A stretch of DNA of 64,000 nt from Cercophora sp. LCS_1 (Eukaryota; Ascomycota; Sordariomycetes; Sordariales; Lasiosphaeriaceae): positions 1,612,001-1,676,000 of the forward strand of contig JAPZLL010000003.1 of assembly GCA_036250225.1 (NCBI GenBank). The letters are read 5' to 3'. The translations under genes were made by a program, and so were the position numbers. Positions 1-12,260 of this stretch are shown here, in pieces (position 1 is the stretch's first letter; every line of letters starts with the position of its first letter). The notes below the pieces were generated by a model. That model made no database searches, had not been told where the DNA came from, and saw only the letters and a program-made list of their open reading frames with translations.

Positions 1-3000
1 GAACCATGGCATTTTCCACCATTAAAAGAAGATCACATTGCCCTTGGCCAATGCCGAACGATGCCGGTTGCTGGTCCTGCTTCTCGACGTTTCTCCCCCG
101 GCAAGGCCATGGCGGGGCAAATAAGCTTCAAGGCTGGATTTGGGATTGTTGCTCGGAGGATGCACGGGGTTGCGGGCGGAGTGGAGGTAGGTAACGAGAC
201 TGCAGCTTCCTTGGAAGGTGTTCTGGTTCCTGGACGGGCCGTTCCAACTTACACAGCACAGGGAGATTCGGGGTGCCAAGCCGAGGCTAGCGGACTCTGG
301 GCGGCATTCTCAAAATCCCCCAGTGAGCTTCCCGTCGGGGATCAAAACGAACAAGTCGAGGCGATCGCTGCTTTCTCACAATCCTAGTGTGGACGGCTCA
401 TCGGACCAGAATCGGGCCCTGCGACTTCCTGCGTGCGCCCCTGATCATATAGAGCCTGCCATTCGCGGTTGGCTTTGCAACTGGGCAAGCCACACCTGTC
501 AAGATCTGGTAGAGCAATGGAAGGTTACCGGAGACTTTAAACCGCCGCACGTAGGGTTCTGGGTGCGTTGAAGACGAACACGGACGTGGATAGGGGAACG
601 CACCGAGAAGCGCGCAGATGGCGTTTCGAGAATGGGAATCTTGCAATTTTACAGCTGCTTGCTGAGATGGCGTCGACGTAAGTTCATTGGCCCGGAGGAG
701 TTGCTGCGATGGGTTGTCCCGCTGGCAACCGCTGGAGCGGCCTGCCCGTTGCAATCCAAGGGATCAATCGCTTTGGAAATGTAACCCCCATTGTCGGTTT
801 CCAAGTTTTTCTCTTGTTGATATTCGCATCCTTTGGTGCTGTCAGCCGGCCATTGGATACGCAGGATGTGGCTGACACGTCGCTATCCGTGTGGGGAAGC
901 TCGAATCGTTTGATCCAAAGGGCGGGCCGCGGCGAACGGCGTCCAGGCGCAAGGCGCGACTTGTGCGCGCTTGACACTGTCAACATCTTTCCTTTTGGAG
1001 GCTGGGAATTGACGGCGTAGGAATTCAACCCGTGGCAAAATGGACATCCACCTTGGTGAAGCACCGAACTTGGTGATTAACCGTGCCGCTCAATGTTGGA
1101 CCTGGAAACCCCAAAGCAGCGGTGGTGAAAGGTCGATTTGAAATCTGAAACCAACTATGCAACGATGGCGGGATACAGAGAGAAGAATACCATTATCTGC
1201 CCGATGATGATCGTAAGGAAAAAGAATCCTTTCACGTTTGTTGGGAGGTTGCATCGCTGACTCTGCTCTCAATAATGCGGGGGTTGATGAGCTGTCCGGC
1301 GATTTCGCGATCGCGTGTTAGTCGCGCTGGTTAGGACAGGGGATTCAATTGGAAGAGTCGATTGGCCTGCTTTATCACCCACTGGGGCTACGAGACTGGA
1401 AAGCAAGGATTCCGGAGGTGCGTCATTCATCTGAAAAAAAAAAAACACGGACGAAGGATCCGCACAGGGCCACAGGTTTGGTGTATCGCAGGGGTGCAAA
1501 CAAGCCACAATGACCCCACCCGTAGTGCTACCGGCCAGCCTGACAGGGGGCAGGAACTGCCAGGGGTGGGCGTTTTTTCTGTCTTCTGGTCTGGAGATCG
1601 ATCAGGGATTTCGGATGCAGCGGAGAATGACAATAAAAGAGGAGGCGGCCTCTCAAGCTCAGGAGACGGAATGACTGCCGGCAGCAGTTTGCTCTTTTCG
1701 ATGCACCAGAGACAGAAGTCAGGCCATTCTGCACTTTGACCGTTGCTCGGCGTTGCTTTTGCACTTGGAAGGAGCGAGCCATGGCTCGTATCCGTCCAAG
1801 TGCCATAGTATCCAGATACCACAGGTTTAGGAGCAATCGCCTGAACATTTACAAAGCCTCGATAATGATGCAAGATATATTGCAGTTGCTTCCCTGATAT
1901 AAAAAGCTAATTCGCAGTCCCTTTTCCCGCTCCCCGTTGGTTGGCTTCTACACCTTGGGGTGTCCGTTGGCCTCGGTCCGTGCAGGCCATCCAATGGCCC
2001 ACTACGGTAGCGACTCGCGTGGTTCGAGATCGAATATTGTATACCTGACCTCTTGGATCTCACGAAGTCGTGAACAGAACATGTGCGAGGCACTGCTGGA
2101 AACATTACACGCTTACCTCGCGTTGGAGGACGGGGCTGAAGACAAGCCGCCTCGGAAGCCAAGCCGATTCGCAAGAGAATGGACTGCTTCTCGGTTCGAT
2201 GCGTAGAACGCTGGCTGTCGAAGGAGATGGCAGCTCTTGTTCTACTCTAGAGCAGCACTGAACGGATGCCCCCTTTGGGTTTTACGTGACCGCTCCCCTG
2301 GTGCGTTGCCGTCTCGAGTGATCTCCTGCAGGAGGTTTCTTATCAATCGTCGGGTTCCTAGCAGAACACACCGCAACATGCCCAGCTGTCACACCGCTAG
2401 ACACGAGCCGGTCAAGAAGAAGGACACAGCAAAATGGCTAGAGTCGGGACACCATTGAAAAGATGCTGTTGCTATTTGTTTTGACGGTCATCAGCGACAC
2501 CAGGAAATCGACTTTGCAGCGGAATCTTCGCAGCTTCAAATAGCCTATCGCGACCAGCTGCATGCGATGTGACGCTGTTCCAAGGCGAACCTTGTCATGC
2601 TGGGCCTGACGGACTCCTTGTCAAGGACTGATCCCGCTCCAGGTCCGTGTCAACAGAGACCTGGCGTTGCTGCTAAGATGCGCCAGCGCCTGGGTACCTG
2701 GTACCGTCGCTTTCGGGATCTGAAGCGTGTGCCAACTTCGTCGCGGGGCAAATCATAACCGCTACCGACGAACAAGGGTGATTTCCTGGAAGATAACGCA
2801 CTTCACTCTATTTCGAGATTTGACGAGCTTGTCAGGGGCGAACCGGCTCTTCTGGGCGATTGTTGACCAGCAAGAAAAACATGAGAAACGGACGATGGTC
2901 CAATGTCGTGGCTGACTGCGCCCAGGCAACCCCACGAGCTGTCGGCGGTTTTTGTCTCGCTCACATTCAGTCGTTCTTGTGGTCCTGTCTTGACCTCAAT

Positions 3001-5409
3001 GCTTGCCTTCCTGACTGCAGCGAGTTCCCCATGCGACTAGCCTTTCATTGTGTCGGGTGTCGTGACAGTCGTCCCAACACAACGCTGCTCGAATTTACCA
3101 GCCACCCTGGCCCTGGCACGCCAGCTTGGAAGCCCAGCCCGAACGACACATGCCATCCCAGACCTTCGCCAGGCTGACCCCACATCAACTAAATCAAGTT
3201 AGCTACCACACAAAGCCACACACCGCGTCACAGATCCACCCAACGGACTCCCTGTCTTGCGCAGACTGACAGCGGTTTGGGTTGTCTATCCTTCCTCCCT
3301 CTTTCCCGAGGCAGGTCCACTGAAAACAGATTGCCCAGCCCGAAATTCTTGATCAAACAACCCGTCGGCCATTGATCAAAAGAGGGAGCTAGATGACAAG
3401 GTTGCGATGTTGACACTTGTTGACACTTGATGACCCGTGTTTTGTTTGCTTTTCCAAGATTTCTGTAGAGTAAATCCACATGTTCTGTCGGGTTTCCGTT
3501 GTTGTCGAGGTTGGGTGCCAAAACTCCAGACAGCCCGACATCTGCGCGGAAAGTACGGATAGGTGCACGTTCAAGTCCGTACGCATCTGCCAGCCACTTT
3601 AAGCTACCCGGTTGCCGGCCCGGTTGCTCGTCTCTCAGTTGCTCAAGTTCCCGTGGCCAGGGCGAGAGGTTGTCAGTGGCGCAAAGCCTGTGTTTTCTGT
3701 CCCAGGGAGCCAGCCAGACCCAAGCGGATTTCACCGCCGAGAAAACGCAGCGCCCAAAAGCTGTTCTCGTCCGCCTACCGTCCCAAAACAGCCTTCAGCG
3801 GTGGAAAGCGACGGACGAGAAGCCTGAAATGCAAATGTTGGATGCGCATGCATGCCTGCTGTTACGCCGCGCCGAGCCATTCAACCACCCGAGGAGCCCG
3901 CTACGGGCCAGCCCACCCGCTCTTTCCACCTTCCCCGTCTGCCTGCCACCCGGACACAAGGTACACGCGGAATCCAGCAGTGACCACCAACACGCCGGCA
4001 GCACCCCCTGGCCCGGACAGCCAGGCAGGGCAGAGTCGTAGTCACAGCAGAAACACGAGAGAGAAGTCCCGTCTGCAGGCGAAACACGCAGCTGTTGCAA
4101 CGCAAGCCAGCATTTTCCAGGTTGCCGCATCCGCATTGCACCCGCCGGGCCTTGCGTGTCTGCGATTCTTCCCTTTTCCCTTTTCCCATCCTCTTGGTGC
4201 TCCTCCCTACCTACATAATTCTAATTCCACTGCTTTTTGCCACGGGATCCAGGACTGCCCCGGCGTTCCAACGACCTAGTTTGGTCCAGCCTGTCCCACG
4301 AACGTCCCACGAACGACGAAGCCATCACAGGATCGGAGCCCCCTCCTGCATCCCCCCTTCCTGCATCTCGCCCTTAGCGGACCAGCTTGGCGCCGCCGCC
4401 CCAGCGTCTCGAAGAGGAGATTTGGCTGAAGCAGGTCGCGGCAATCTGAGGAATCCGCCCCTTCGAAGTTCCGTCATCCCGTCCCTCGTTTGCCCATCTG
4501 CACCACGTTCTCCTTCGAAACGCACATCCGCAGCGCGCGCAGCAGCAGTCTCTAGCACGATACAGAACAACCCCGGTGACAAAATCGACGCAAGAGGCAT
4601 TTCTGCAGGCTCGAGGGGGGCATTGGACACTTTTCTACTCGCCCGGCCTATCACCACTGCCTTCGTCACCGCACAAACGCCGCCGCGCCCAGCCACGCCG
4701 ACGCCGAGCCGTCGAATCCCAGGAGTTCCACGTCTGCGGAGGTCGCTGTTAGGGCGTCACGCTCGTTTAGCGTCACCGACGGACCGCCTGCCAACTCCTA
4801 CTCGTTGCGTTTTTGTTGCTCACTGGCTGCATTGGTTGCGCTGGTCTCTTTTTTGATTAGATTTCCCGGCGCCACTCCGCACGGCGATCGTCGAATTCGA
4901 ATTGCACGCTTCGCCCGCTAGCAAGTAGCTTGCTGCAGTCCTCGTCGAGACGCCCGCCCGGTCGTTCTGATACCAGGAATCCCAGCACTACCCGAATGGG
5001 TCTGTGATCTGTCAATCGCTTCATCCACGTCCTCCGATCTGCAAGCCCCGTTGGACGACTCTTCGGGCAAGACCGCTACGCCGGATCCCCTGTCGCTACA
5101 ACTCGACCCAACATCCCAGGACCGTCTCCGCCCACATTGTCGTTGTAGCAAGAACCGATACCCACTGCACGACTGAAGTGCGTCGCGCATCGGTAAAGGG
5201 AAAAAAAAAAAAGGAAAAACAAGGGCAAGAGGAATTGGTAACGAGATAATCCCACCCGCCACAAAGGGGAACTAGGCCGCGCCGGTGGTTACGCACAGGC
5301 TTGACCTTTTGGTCCTCTTCCTGGCCAAGCGCTGTCCACCACAAGAGACAGCCGCTGCTGTTGCAGCTCGAAACCATTCCAGCTCGCTATCCCGGATCGG
5401 GCCTTCACC
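1..5409. other. Gene-free stretch and CT-rich leader before the reductase-like gene
   Basis: I recognise no protein domain, tRNA or rRNA in this 5.4 kb on either strand. Open frames of up to about 250 codons occur, especially at 3.5-4.9 kb, but their translations are Pro/Arg/Ser-rich and look like chance frames in GC-rich DNA. From about 3.9 to 5.4 kb the + strand becomes strongly pyrimidine-rich, as fungal promoter and 5' leader regions often are, so part of this is probably the leader of the gene starting at 5410. An A-rich run lies near 5202-5219. Confidence 0.5.
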
Positions 5410-8242
5410 ATGGCACCCATGACACCCCGACTCAAGATCTTGTCAGGTGAGTCGCCGGTTCAGTGCCAGTTGGATCCTCTTGTACCCTCTCTTCGTCTCT
5501 TCCCGCTTCTTCTGTATACCCTTCTTCAGCCTAGTGCTACATCAATTCCCGGGTCGAGTCCAAAAGAGTGGGCAACTGTTGAACACTCCGCTTCGCTTGC
5601 CCGACTTCCCTTCTCCCTACTTTGACCCCATCATATCATCACACTCGTTTTTTTTTTCTTTGCTTTCTCGAGGATACGCGCGACACTGCGTGTTCTCGCC
5701 GTCGCTGGCTGGTAGACATGTCGGAAGATTATGAGCTGATGAATGTTGCGATAGTTGGCGGGAACCCAGTCTCTGCCTTCTTGTCATGGCGCTTGCAAGC
5801 GACCAATGCCTGCGACGTCACCCTCGTGTGGAAAACCGGCTACGAACATGTGTCGCAGTATGGGATATCCTTCAAGTAGGTTGGCCGTGGCATCCGCGCA
5901 CTCGATCCCGTCGCTAACTCTGCAATTAGATCGCCCGTCTTTGGCAATGAGCGGTTTAAGCCTCGATACGGTATGTACTCTTTGGCCGCCAGAGCCAACT
6001 CCCCTCCTATCCCAATGCCCGAGCGAGTGCTGAAGGTTGCAATCTACAGTTGTCCGAGCACCAGAAGAAGCCGCGTCGCGCAGAGAAGGCGCCTTCGACT
6101 ACGTCATTCTCTGTATAAAAGCGCTCCCCGATGTATATGACCTAGCGTCGGTGATTGATTCCGTCGTAACCCCTCAGCACACGTGCATCCTCGTTAATAC
6201 CACACATTCACTCGGTCTCGAATCGGCTATTGAGGAGAGGTTTCCGACAAATGTAGTCCTCTCACTCGTCTGCGGCGCAGATCTGGCTCAGCTCGGCGGG
6301 AGTGAGTTTGAGCACAAGGGGTCGACCGAAGTCTGGGTTGGACCCGCGAACGGGAACCCAAATATCCCGCCCTCGATTCAGGAGGATATGGCACAGGCTC
6401 TGGCTATGACCCTCAGCACTGGCCAGGTCGATTGCAAAGTGTCGAGTAACATCCGACAGCAACAGTACGAGCGAGTAATTGGGTATGTGACAATGCCTGT
6501 GCTTCCGGGGTGATGTCTTGCTGACAAGTGTTCCCAGCCCCATTGCTTTTCACCCATTGACCGTGCTCTTCGAGACCCCGAGCTACGCAGCGCTGCTTGA
6601 TAAAGTTGGCGTGTCGAAGCTGGTTTCGGACATCTTCGATGAGTTGCTCTCCCTCGCGGAAGCGCAAGGCTGCAAGTTCCCACCCGAGTTCAGGCAGAAA
6701 ACGATCGACGAATTTTCACGCAACACGAACGACAATATTATGTGGCAAGATTTTACTGCTAGGCGGCCCATGGAAGTCGAAACGTACCTTGGTTCCCCAC
6801 TCAGGTTGTCCCAGGAAACCGGCATTGCCACGCCACGGATTGAGACTCTGTACGCCCTCCTTCACAATCTGAACATCACAAACCGCAACAGGCCCAAGCT
6901 TGAAGCTCTCGTGCCACCGCCTCAGCCTGGATCTCCCTCTGGGACACCGTCACCTCTCCCCAGGATGTCTGCCCAAGGACCACCTCCGAGGATAGCCTCC
7001 AACGGCATGCTTAATGGAAACGGGATGCCCCCGCGACCGCGGCCGGGTGGGCCACCCCGTATGCCTCCAAATGGCATGCGTCGTCCTCCTCCCATGAACG
7101 GCGGGCCAAACGGCTACGGGCGACCACCACCAAACGGCATGGGACCCAACGGGCGGCAACCCTCAAGACGAGGATCCATGGAGGGTGGAGACTTGGATGA
7201 GTTCAGCCACCTGGTTGTATACGACGATATTCCGGAAGGCGGTGAGGTTGGGTATCCTCCTCAAGCACACGACCTTGCCCTGCGGGAGAGAGAGTTGCAA
7301 TTGAAGCAGCGAGAGCTTGCACTCAGGGAGCAGGAAATGAGGTTGAGACGAGCTGCTGCGGGTGTAGGACCGGGACCGGGGCCTGGGCCGGGTCCGAGAA
7401 GGGGTCCTCCTCCCCCAATGAGGCAAAACGGCGGCGCAGGCATGTACGATGATGATGACGACGAGGACGACTACTTTGACCCCGCATCGGCACCCAGTCA
7501 GCCCATGATCGATCCCGACAATTTTGACATGATGAGCGTCACGTCGAGGAAAAATCGCAAGGCGCCCACCAACGCTGCGCAGTTCCGCAAGAATCCCGAC
7601 CAGGACGCCCCACCCTCTCGAGGCAGCAGGTTTCGGCCGAGTTTTGGTAGGAACCGCTCCAGCCAAGTCATGAGCGGTGTCCCTTCTCTTCACGAAAACA
7701 TCATGGATGATCCGTTGCTAGGCTTCACGTCCAACCGCTATGGTAATGTGGATCGAGGGGCCATGCACGCGGGGTCGAGGGCAAATTCTCTGACAGCCGC
7801 CCGTCTCGATGAGCTGCAGTACAATAGCCCGCCGATGGGAATGAATGGGGCCGGGGCCGGGTCCCGACGAGCAAGCCAGTCGCCTGGGAATCCGTACAGC
7901 CCATCAATTCGGGGCGGAGCGCCGGGGCGTCCCTCGCCGCCAAACGGATACCTGGGTTCGATGAACGGGCAGATGAACGGGCGGCCATCTCCGCCGAACG
8001 GTATGCAACAACCCATTCCCCGTTATCCTCCCGGCCATGGCAATGCTGTGGCACCACAGCAGGTAGAGCAGCATGCTGGGGTGAGCGCCCTCCAACCACC
8101 AAAGGGAAAGAACGTGCCAAGTCTGACTGGTAGTGCGAGCGCCAGCGCGGGCAGTGGTGATTCCACACACCTCGACTCCGAGCCTTCGGCCCACAGCAGT
8201 CAAAGCAGCCTAGGCCCCCGGCCGCCCATCGGGGTGCGTTAA
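5410..8242 (+). CDS. Ketopantoate reductase-like (PanE/ApbA fold) protein with long disordered C-terminal tail
   Basis: Five exons join in frame: 5410-5446, 5716-5875, 5930-5970, 6050-6482 and 6538-8242, giving 791 aa. The first ATG has a good context (CACCATGG). An alternative start is the ATG at 5718, which would drop 13 residues. Residues about 23-330 follow the PanE/ApbA layout: a beta strand with a glycine turn (VAIVGG, 23-28), an ILCIKA segment, and the C-terminal helical domain containing HPLTVL and a conserved-looking METYL..ETLYALL region. Key positions of the family look altered: the GxGxxG turn reads GGNPVS, and the segment that normally carries the catalytic Lys and two Asn reads with R221, P225 and H229. 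From about residue 350 the tail is rich in Pro, Gly and Asn with PPNGM-type repeats, a charged coiled coil near 467-496 (RERELQLKQRELALREQ) and an acidic run near 527-537. Fungal relatives are annotated as Mug72-type ketopantoate reductases. I infer a non-catalytic or regulatory role rather than pantothenate synthesis. Confidence 0.85.
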
Positions 8243-9553
8243 ACGCCGCGCCGCGCCGCGTAGATACTCGACGACCCACCTCAATGACGGGCGTAGGCGA
8301 AGCCGGCATACGTCGCCCTAGGAGGAAGCAATTTCAGCCTATCATCCGCTAGTGTGCACTTGATGCTGAACACTTTTTTTTTCTTTCCTACGGGCCGTAC
8401 ATCAAGCGCCCAGTTTGAAACGGCACGAAACGAAATTGGTCTAGAAATGGTTGCGGTATTATATTTCATGTCAGAGAAAAGTCCATGTACGAGAGGAGGC
8501 ATGGCGCAGCGGCAACACGGCCACACAACACAACGTATCTCGGGATTTCGTTTTTCCAGTTTTTTTTTCATTAGAAAGAGATACAGGGCTTGGGGTTGTA
8601 ATCGGTTCAGCTGCCTCGCCCGTTGCTCACCACTCCGACGTCGGTCGAACAATGGTCGTGGACGGATAGTGGAAGGTCGAGGGGCTAGCCGGAGGAACTC
8701 GTACACATAATATTTATTGTGTCGTGTCGTGGCTCCGATGTCGCTGGTGCGGTGGCTCCAGCCACCACGCCGGACTAGACCAAGGATGAACGGCATACAG
8801 TACATACGCACATCTCCCGTTTCGAGATTGAAGTGGGTCTCTTTTGTGTTTATTGCTGGCCGCGGTTGGAATGAGGACGATCATAACTTTTTTTAGCTGT
8901 GTCTTTGGCATTATCCTGCTTCTCATTCCGGTGCGAGTATTGCTCTTGTGTTGGTTTGGCGAGAGACGGATGGGTTCTTTTGGTAATAACGCGCTGCAAC
9001 ATTGCATCAAAATGGGTTGTTTGCGAGACTGGGCGCTTCAAAACAAGTATCTTCTTGTAGGCGGCCTGTGTCAAGTATGGAATACAGCATGTAATTTGAG
9101 TTGGTATTTGTGTGTGGCGGCGCTGGTGAGGAGACGCAGCAGCAAACGGTCAATCAATGGTTGAGCGAGCTGCGAAGAATGAATGGTGTTGCAGGCAAGT
9201 GCAGAGACGTCACCGTTGGGAGACTTTGGAATTAGACAGGATTGGAATGAAATGGAGTATTACGCCGCCGGGTCAAGTCATGTTCCCTTGTTTGATGTGA
9301 CACGCGAATCTCGCTGTGCCTGTTCAAGAGTATGGCGGTTACTGGTTGATGGAGACGACGATGATTGTGTGTGTGTCTTGTTGATCCTGTTCTCGTGACG
9401 CTTTGACAATAAGTTGCACTGTGGTGTTGATTATCTCTTCAGGGCAGTAGATAAGGCCTCGTTGCGAAGCCACGATGCGAAGCCACGATGTTCTGTTTTG
9501 TGTGATGCATACAGACACTTGTTCTCGCTCCCATCATCACGACAACTTGGCAC
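8243..9553. other. Spacer between the reductase-like gene and the tRNA
   Basis: No gene recognised. The first few hundred bases are probably the 3' UTR of the upstream gene. A perfect 13-bp tandem duplication (GCGAAGCCACGAT, two copies) lies at 9464-9489, shortly before the tRNA. Confidence 0.4.
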
Positions 9554-9627
9554 GGTCGGATGGTGTAGTTGGTTATCACGTCAGTCTAACACGCTGAAGG
9601 TCCCCAGATCGAGCCCAGGTTCGATCA
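9554..9627 (+). tRNA. tRNA-Val (anticodon AAC), T stem imperfect
   Basis: The 74-nt segment folds as a tRNA. The acceptor GGTCGGA pairs with TTCGATC (two G-T wobbles) and is followed by discriminator A. The D arm is normal, and the anticodon stem TCAGT/GCTGA encloses loop CTAACAC with anticodon AAC. There is no intron. T runs that could end Pol III transcription begin at about 9659. The T arm is odd: the 5' strand CCCAG faces CCAGG, leaving two adjacent A-C mismatches, and loop position 54 is A instead of T. The B-box consensus is still met. It may be functional, a diverged isodecoder or an early pseudogene. Confidence 0.75.
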
Positions 9628-10809
9628 TTGCAATAGATCCCTCATGAGGAATCAGCCGTTTTTCCTTTTTTTTTTTCCCCATTTTGTGGACTCGGACCTG
9701 TTGTGTGGGTATCACGTGGACACAGACATGGATAAGGGAGTTTCCTTGTCGATATCCGTTTGACTGACTCGAATGAGATTGGGAAGACTGATGAGTTCTG
9801 GCTCGCCGGTGTGTTCTGTGCCTACACAGGTTGGTATCTGTTGAGAGTGTGCATATCCGGGGGGGGGTGGAGCGGTAGGAAATATAAGGAGGGAGAGAAA
9901 GAGAGTCAAAGATACATGTTAGGTTAGGTTGGCATTTCTGGAGTAGAAACGAGCCTTGACTTGCCACCCATGCCGAGCGGAAACCTGTAGAGCCCCCGTA
10001 TGTTGGGGCTGTTGAAACCTGGAACATTGTGGCCTGGTTATTCCCCCGCGCGCACGTACGGGGATGGACGAGACCCAAGCCGCATGTCGGTGAGCCTCTC
10101 ATGCACATCAAGAACCCGGTGTGCCTCGTATCTTCTTGCAAACTGTTGTCTGTTCCACGACTGGTTCCAGGGGTTAGGGACGTGTCTGTCGGGAGAAAAA
10201 CCGATCGGATATGCGGCTAGGTAAAAGCTTGCAGGGCGCGGTGTGACAAAGTGAGAAAGGGGGAGGCTGAAAAGTAGGGGTTACGGGAATTTGTGGTTGC
10301 GGTTGGGTTTATTGCGTGTCTTGGCCGTAGCACGCGGTGCCTGGCACAGGGGATGGAAGACATTGTTTGTTCCACGACAGAGAGGTGGGAGAGATATGGT
10401 AGGTACGATAGGGACTCGCTGAGGCAACTGAACGGAAAGCAAGCCTGGCTGGGCAGCCTCGGGTTATTGTCGCTGGCATTCGTGGACTAGAAAGACGACA
10501 TTGCCGTTATGAGATAAGCTAAGCAATGGGAGTATGTTGGCGCCGCCCCGTCGGGTCTATTGCTGAGGTTGTCCAGATCGTGCACGGGGTGCTTTCGATG
10601 TTGTCCATTGAGGTTCAAGAGGGAAACCGCCTGGCAGGCCGATAAGATAGGGCTGAAAGATGCCCCGCAGTCGTTGCAAGCTGCTACAAGAACAACCACA
10701 ACACACAAGGTAACTAACACCTCTGGATGTTTACCAGCGCGTCAAACAAAACTAAGACGGCGCGTGAAACCACAGGAAACTTGTACACAGCGCAATACTT
10801 GCAGGAGTC
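9628..10809. other. Spacer and probable HSK3 promoter
   Basis: No coding sequence recognised. The stretch holds the T-rich tracts just after the tRNA and presumably the promoter and leader of the gene starting at 10810. Confidence 0.4.
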
Positions 10810-11214
10810 ATGGCCACTCGCAACATCAACACAAACGCCTACAGCGGGGGTGGCGCGTTGTCGCGCCAGTCGATGGCCACTTCGGGGAGCGCCGTCAAGG
10901 CAAGACAACTGGTATGTTGTGCTATATGTCTCTGTGGAGATTTTCATTGCTGAACATGCCCGCCGCTAGTCACAACTCCATTCGCAACTCGAACAGTTGT
11001 CGGCCAATCTTGCCGACACTGAGAATCTTCTCCGCATGACTAGTGTCCAGGCCGAATGTATGAGAGGTCTAGGGAGCTGGCACGGGGCGCTGTAGGTGGA
11101 TTTGAAGAAGCGATTTGCCAAGCTGTATTTTTGCTGATATTTTTTTAAACCAGTTTCATGGCTGCGAGCAAAGTATTGGGGGAGGAGTCGGTGCAGCAAC
11201 AGCAGCCGAAGTGA
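10810..11214 (+). CDS. hsk3: DASH/Dam1 kinetochore complex subunit Hsk3
   Basis: Three exons, 10810-10911, 10970-11091 and 11154-11214, join in frame to give 94 aa. The donors are GTATGT and GTAGGT, and both introns have good branch sites (TGCTGAAC and TGCTGAT) before their AG. The core of exon 2 (QLHSQLEQLSANLADTENL, then LLRMTSVQAE) followed by a MAASKVLGEE-type segment is the Hsk3 family signature as I know it. The short length and helical, coiled-coil-prone composition fit. Hsk3 is one of the small subunits of the fungal DASH/Dam1 ring that links kinetochores to spindle microtubules. The gene is easy to miss because no exon exceeds 122 nt. It converges with RPR2, leaving 479 bp between the stop codons. 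Confidence 0.9.
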
Positions 11215-11693
11215 GGCGACGGGACAAAGAGACAAAGAGGCACGGGAATGCACGGTAGACTAGTGTTACCAGAGTCGCTCCAGGTCCCTGCATTGACCTA
11301 TGATGGTGTCCTTTGTTTACTTGCATGTGTTGTCTGGCCAGAATGGCAAGTGCCAATGTCCTGATTTGGATTGGCGAGAACAGCTCTGGGCTATCCATGG
11401 GATCCGCGGCTCAACGGTATTGAGAGTGTTGACGGCATCGAGACCAATCATCTCAAAAGCGCTCAAGCCAGCAGTTTCGTGGAATCTGCGTCAGGTAGCC
11501 GCCCTGAGTCCTCCCCTCGTTGATCTTTCAGTCCTCACAAGTTTGCTTGCGTGGTGGGATATAAATCGGCGTTCTCTGTGAGAGTAACTCAGAACTAGCC
11601 CAACACAGTGTCAAGTCAACCCTGGCGATGTTGGTCCGTGATGTGACAGTCTCCTACGACCCCTAGACCAGTTGAGTTGTTCCCACTGATATC
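11215..11693. other. Convergent 3' spacer between HSK3 and RPR2
   Basis: This is non-coding as far as I can see. It should hold the 3' UTRs of two convergent genes, so overlapping transcripts are possible. Confidence 0.4.
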
Positions 11694-12260
11694 TCAGCCA
11701 CCTTGTTTTGTTTTCTCCTCCTTGTGCTGTACTTGAACATTATGGGAGCTGTCTGCTTTGGTGTCGCCTTCTCTGCTTGTCTTCCTTGGCGGCCTCGGGG
11801 CGCTGATGGGATATCTCCTCTCCCTCTCACAGGTGTGACATTTGCGAACCAGCACATCGGCCCAAGGCTTCCTTCCCCCTCTACTCTTGTTTTCGACTGA
11901 AGAGGTGCATGTCTGCCCTTCTATAAGGATAGAATCACAGGACTTGCAGATGGTCTGTTTCATCGCTGGAGTCAGGCGAATTCGCGTTTTGAGTGACACA
12001 GATCGCAAGTCTGTGGCAAGTCGACGGGCTACACCTTGAAGAGGAAACCCCTCAGACACCGTTTGGAGAGAAGCCGTTGCTATTGCGGGTGTCTCTGCAG
12101 TTGTGGGTGTCTCTCTGGACATCTCTGTGGGTTGGGTCGAAAGTGGCGCCTGTTTCTGTTGGGCGGATGAAAGAAACGCTGCGGCTTGATGAAGAAATGA
12201 GGCCCGGGAATATATGGCGCGGTTTTGCACACTGCCACCGCCATTCTTAGCCTTTGCCAT
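11694..12260 (-). CDS. rpr2: Ribonuclease P protein subunit Rpr2 (Rpp21/Snm1 family)
   Basis: A single uninterrupted frame of 188 aa. The N-terminus (MAKAKNGGGSVQNRAIYSR, then SFLHQAAAFL) matches the usual start of fungal Rpr2 proteins. The rubredoxin-like zinc site is visible as C105-x2-C108 and C141-x2-C144, with the typical RLTPAMKQTICKSC and RKCHTCERERRYP surroundings. The basic C-terminal tail is low complexity. Rpr2 is a protein subunit of nuclear RNase P, which removes 5' leaders from pre-tRNAs; the related Snm1 works in RNase MRP. The four-cysteine spacing and the SVQNRAIYSR start favour Rpr2. The gene is divergent from SUB2, with 491 bp between the start codons, so the two probably share a promoter region. 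Confidence 0.87.
   Translation of the reverse strand: MAKAKNGGGSVQNRAIYSRASFLHQAAAFLSSAQQKQAPLSTQPTEMSRETPTTAETPAIATASLQTVSEGFPLQGVARRLATDLRSVSLKTRIRLTPAMKQTICKSCDSILIEGQTCTSSVENKSRGGRKPWADVLVRKCHTCERERRYPISAPRPPRKTSREGDTKADSSHNVQVQHKEEKTKQGG

Noticed and set aside
3563..4856. Overlapping plus-strand frames of 238 and 253 codons
   Set aside because: The translations are Pro/Arg/Ser-rich with no domain, and the DNA is the pyrimidine-rich leader type. They are likely non-coding.
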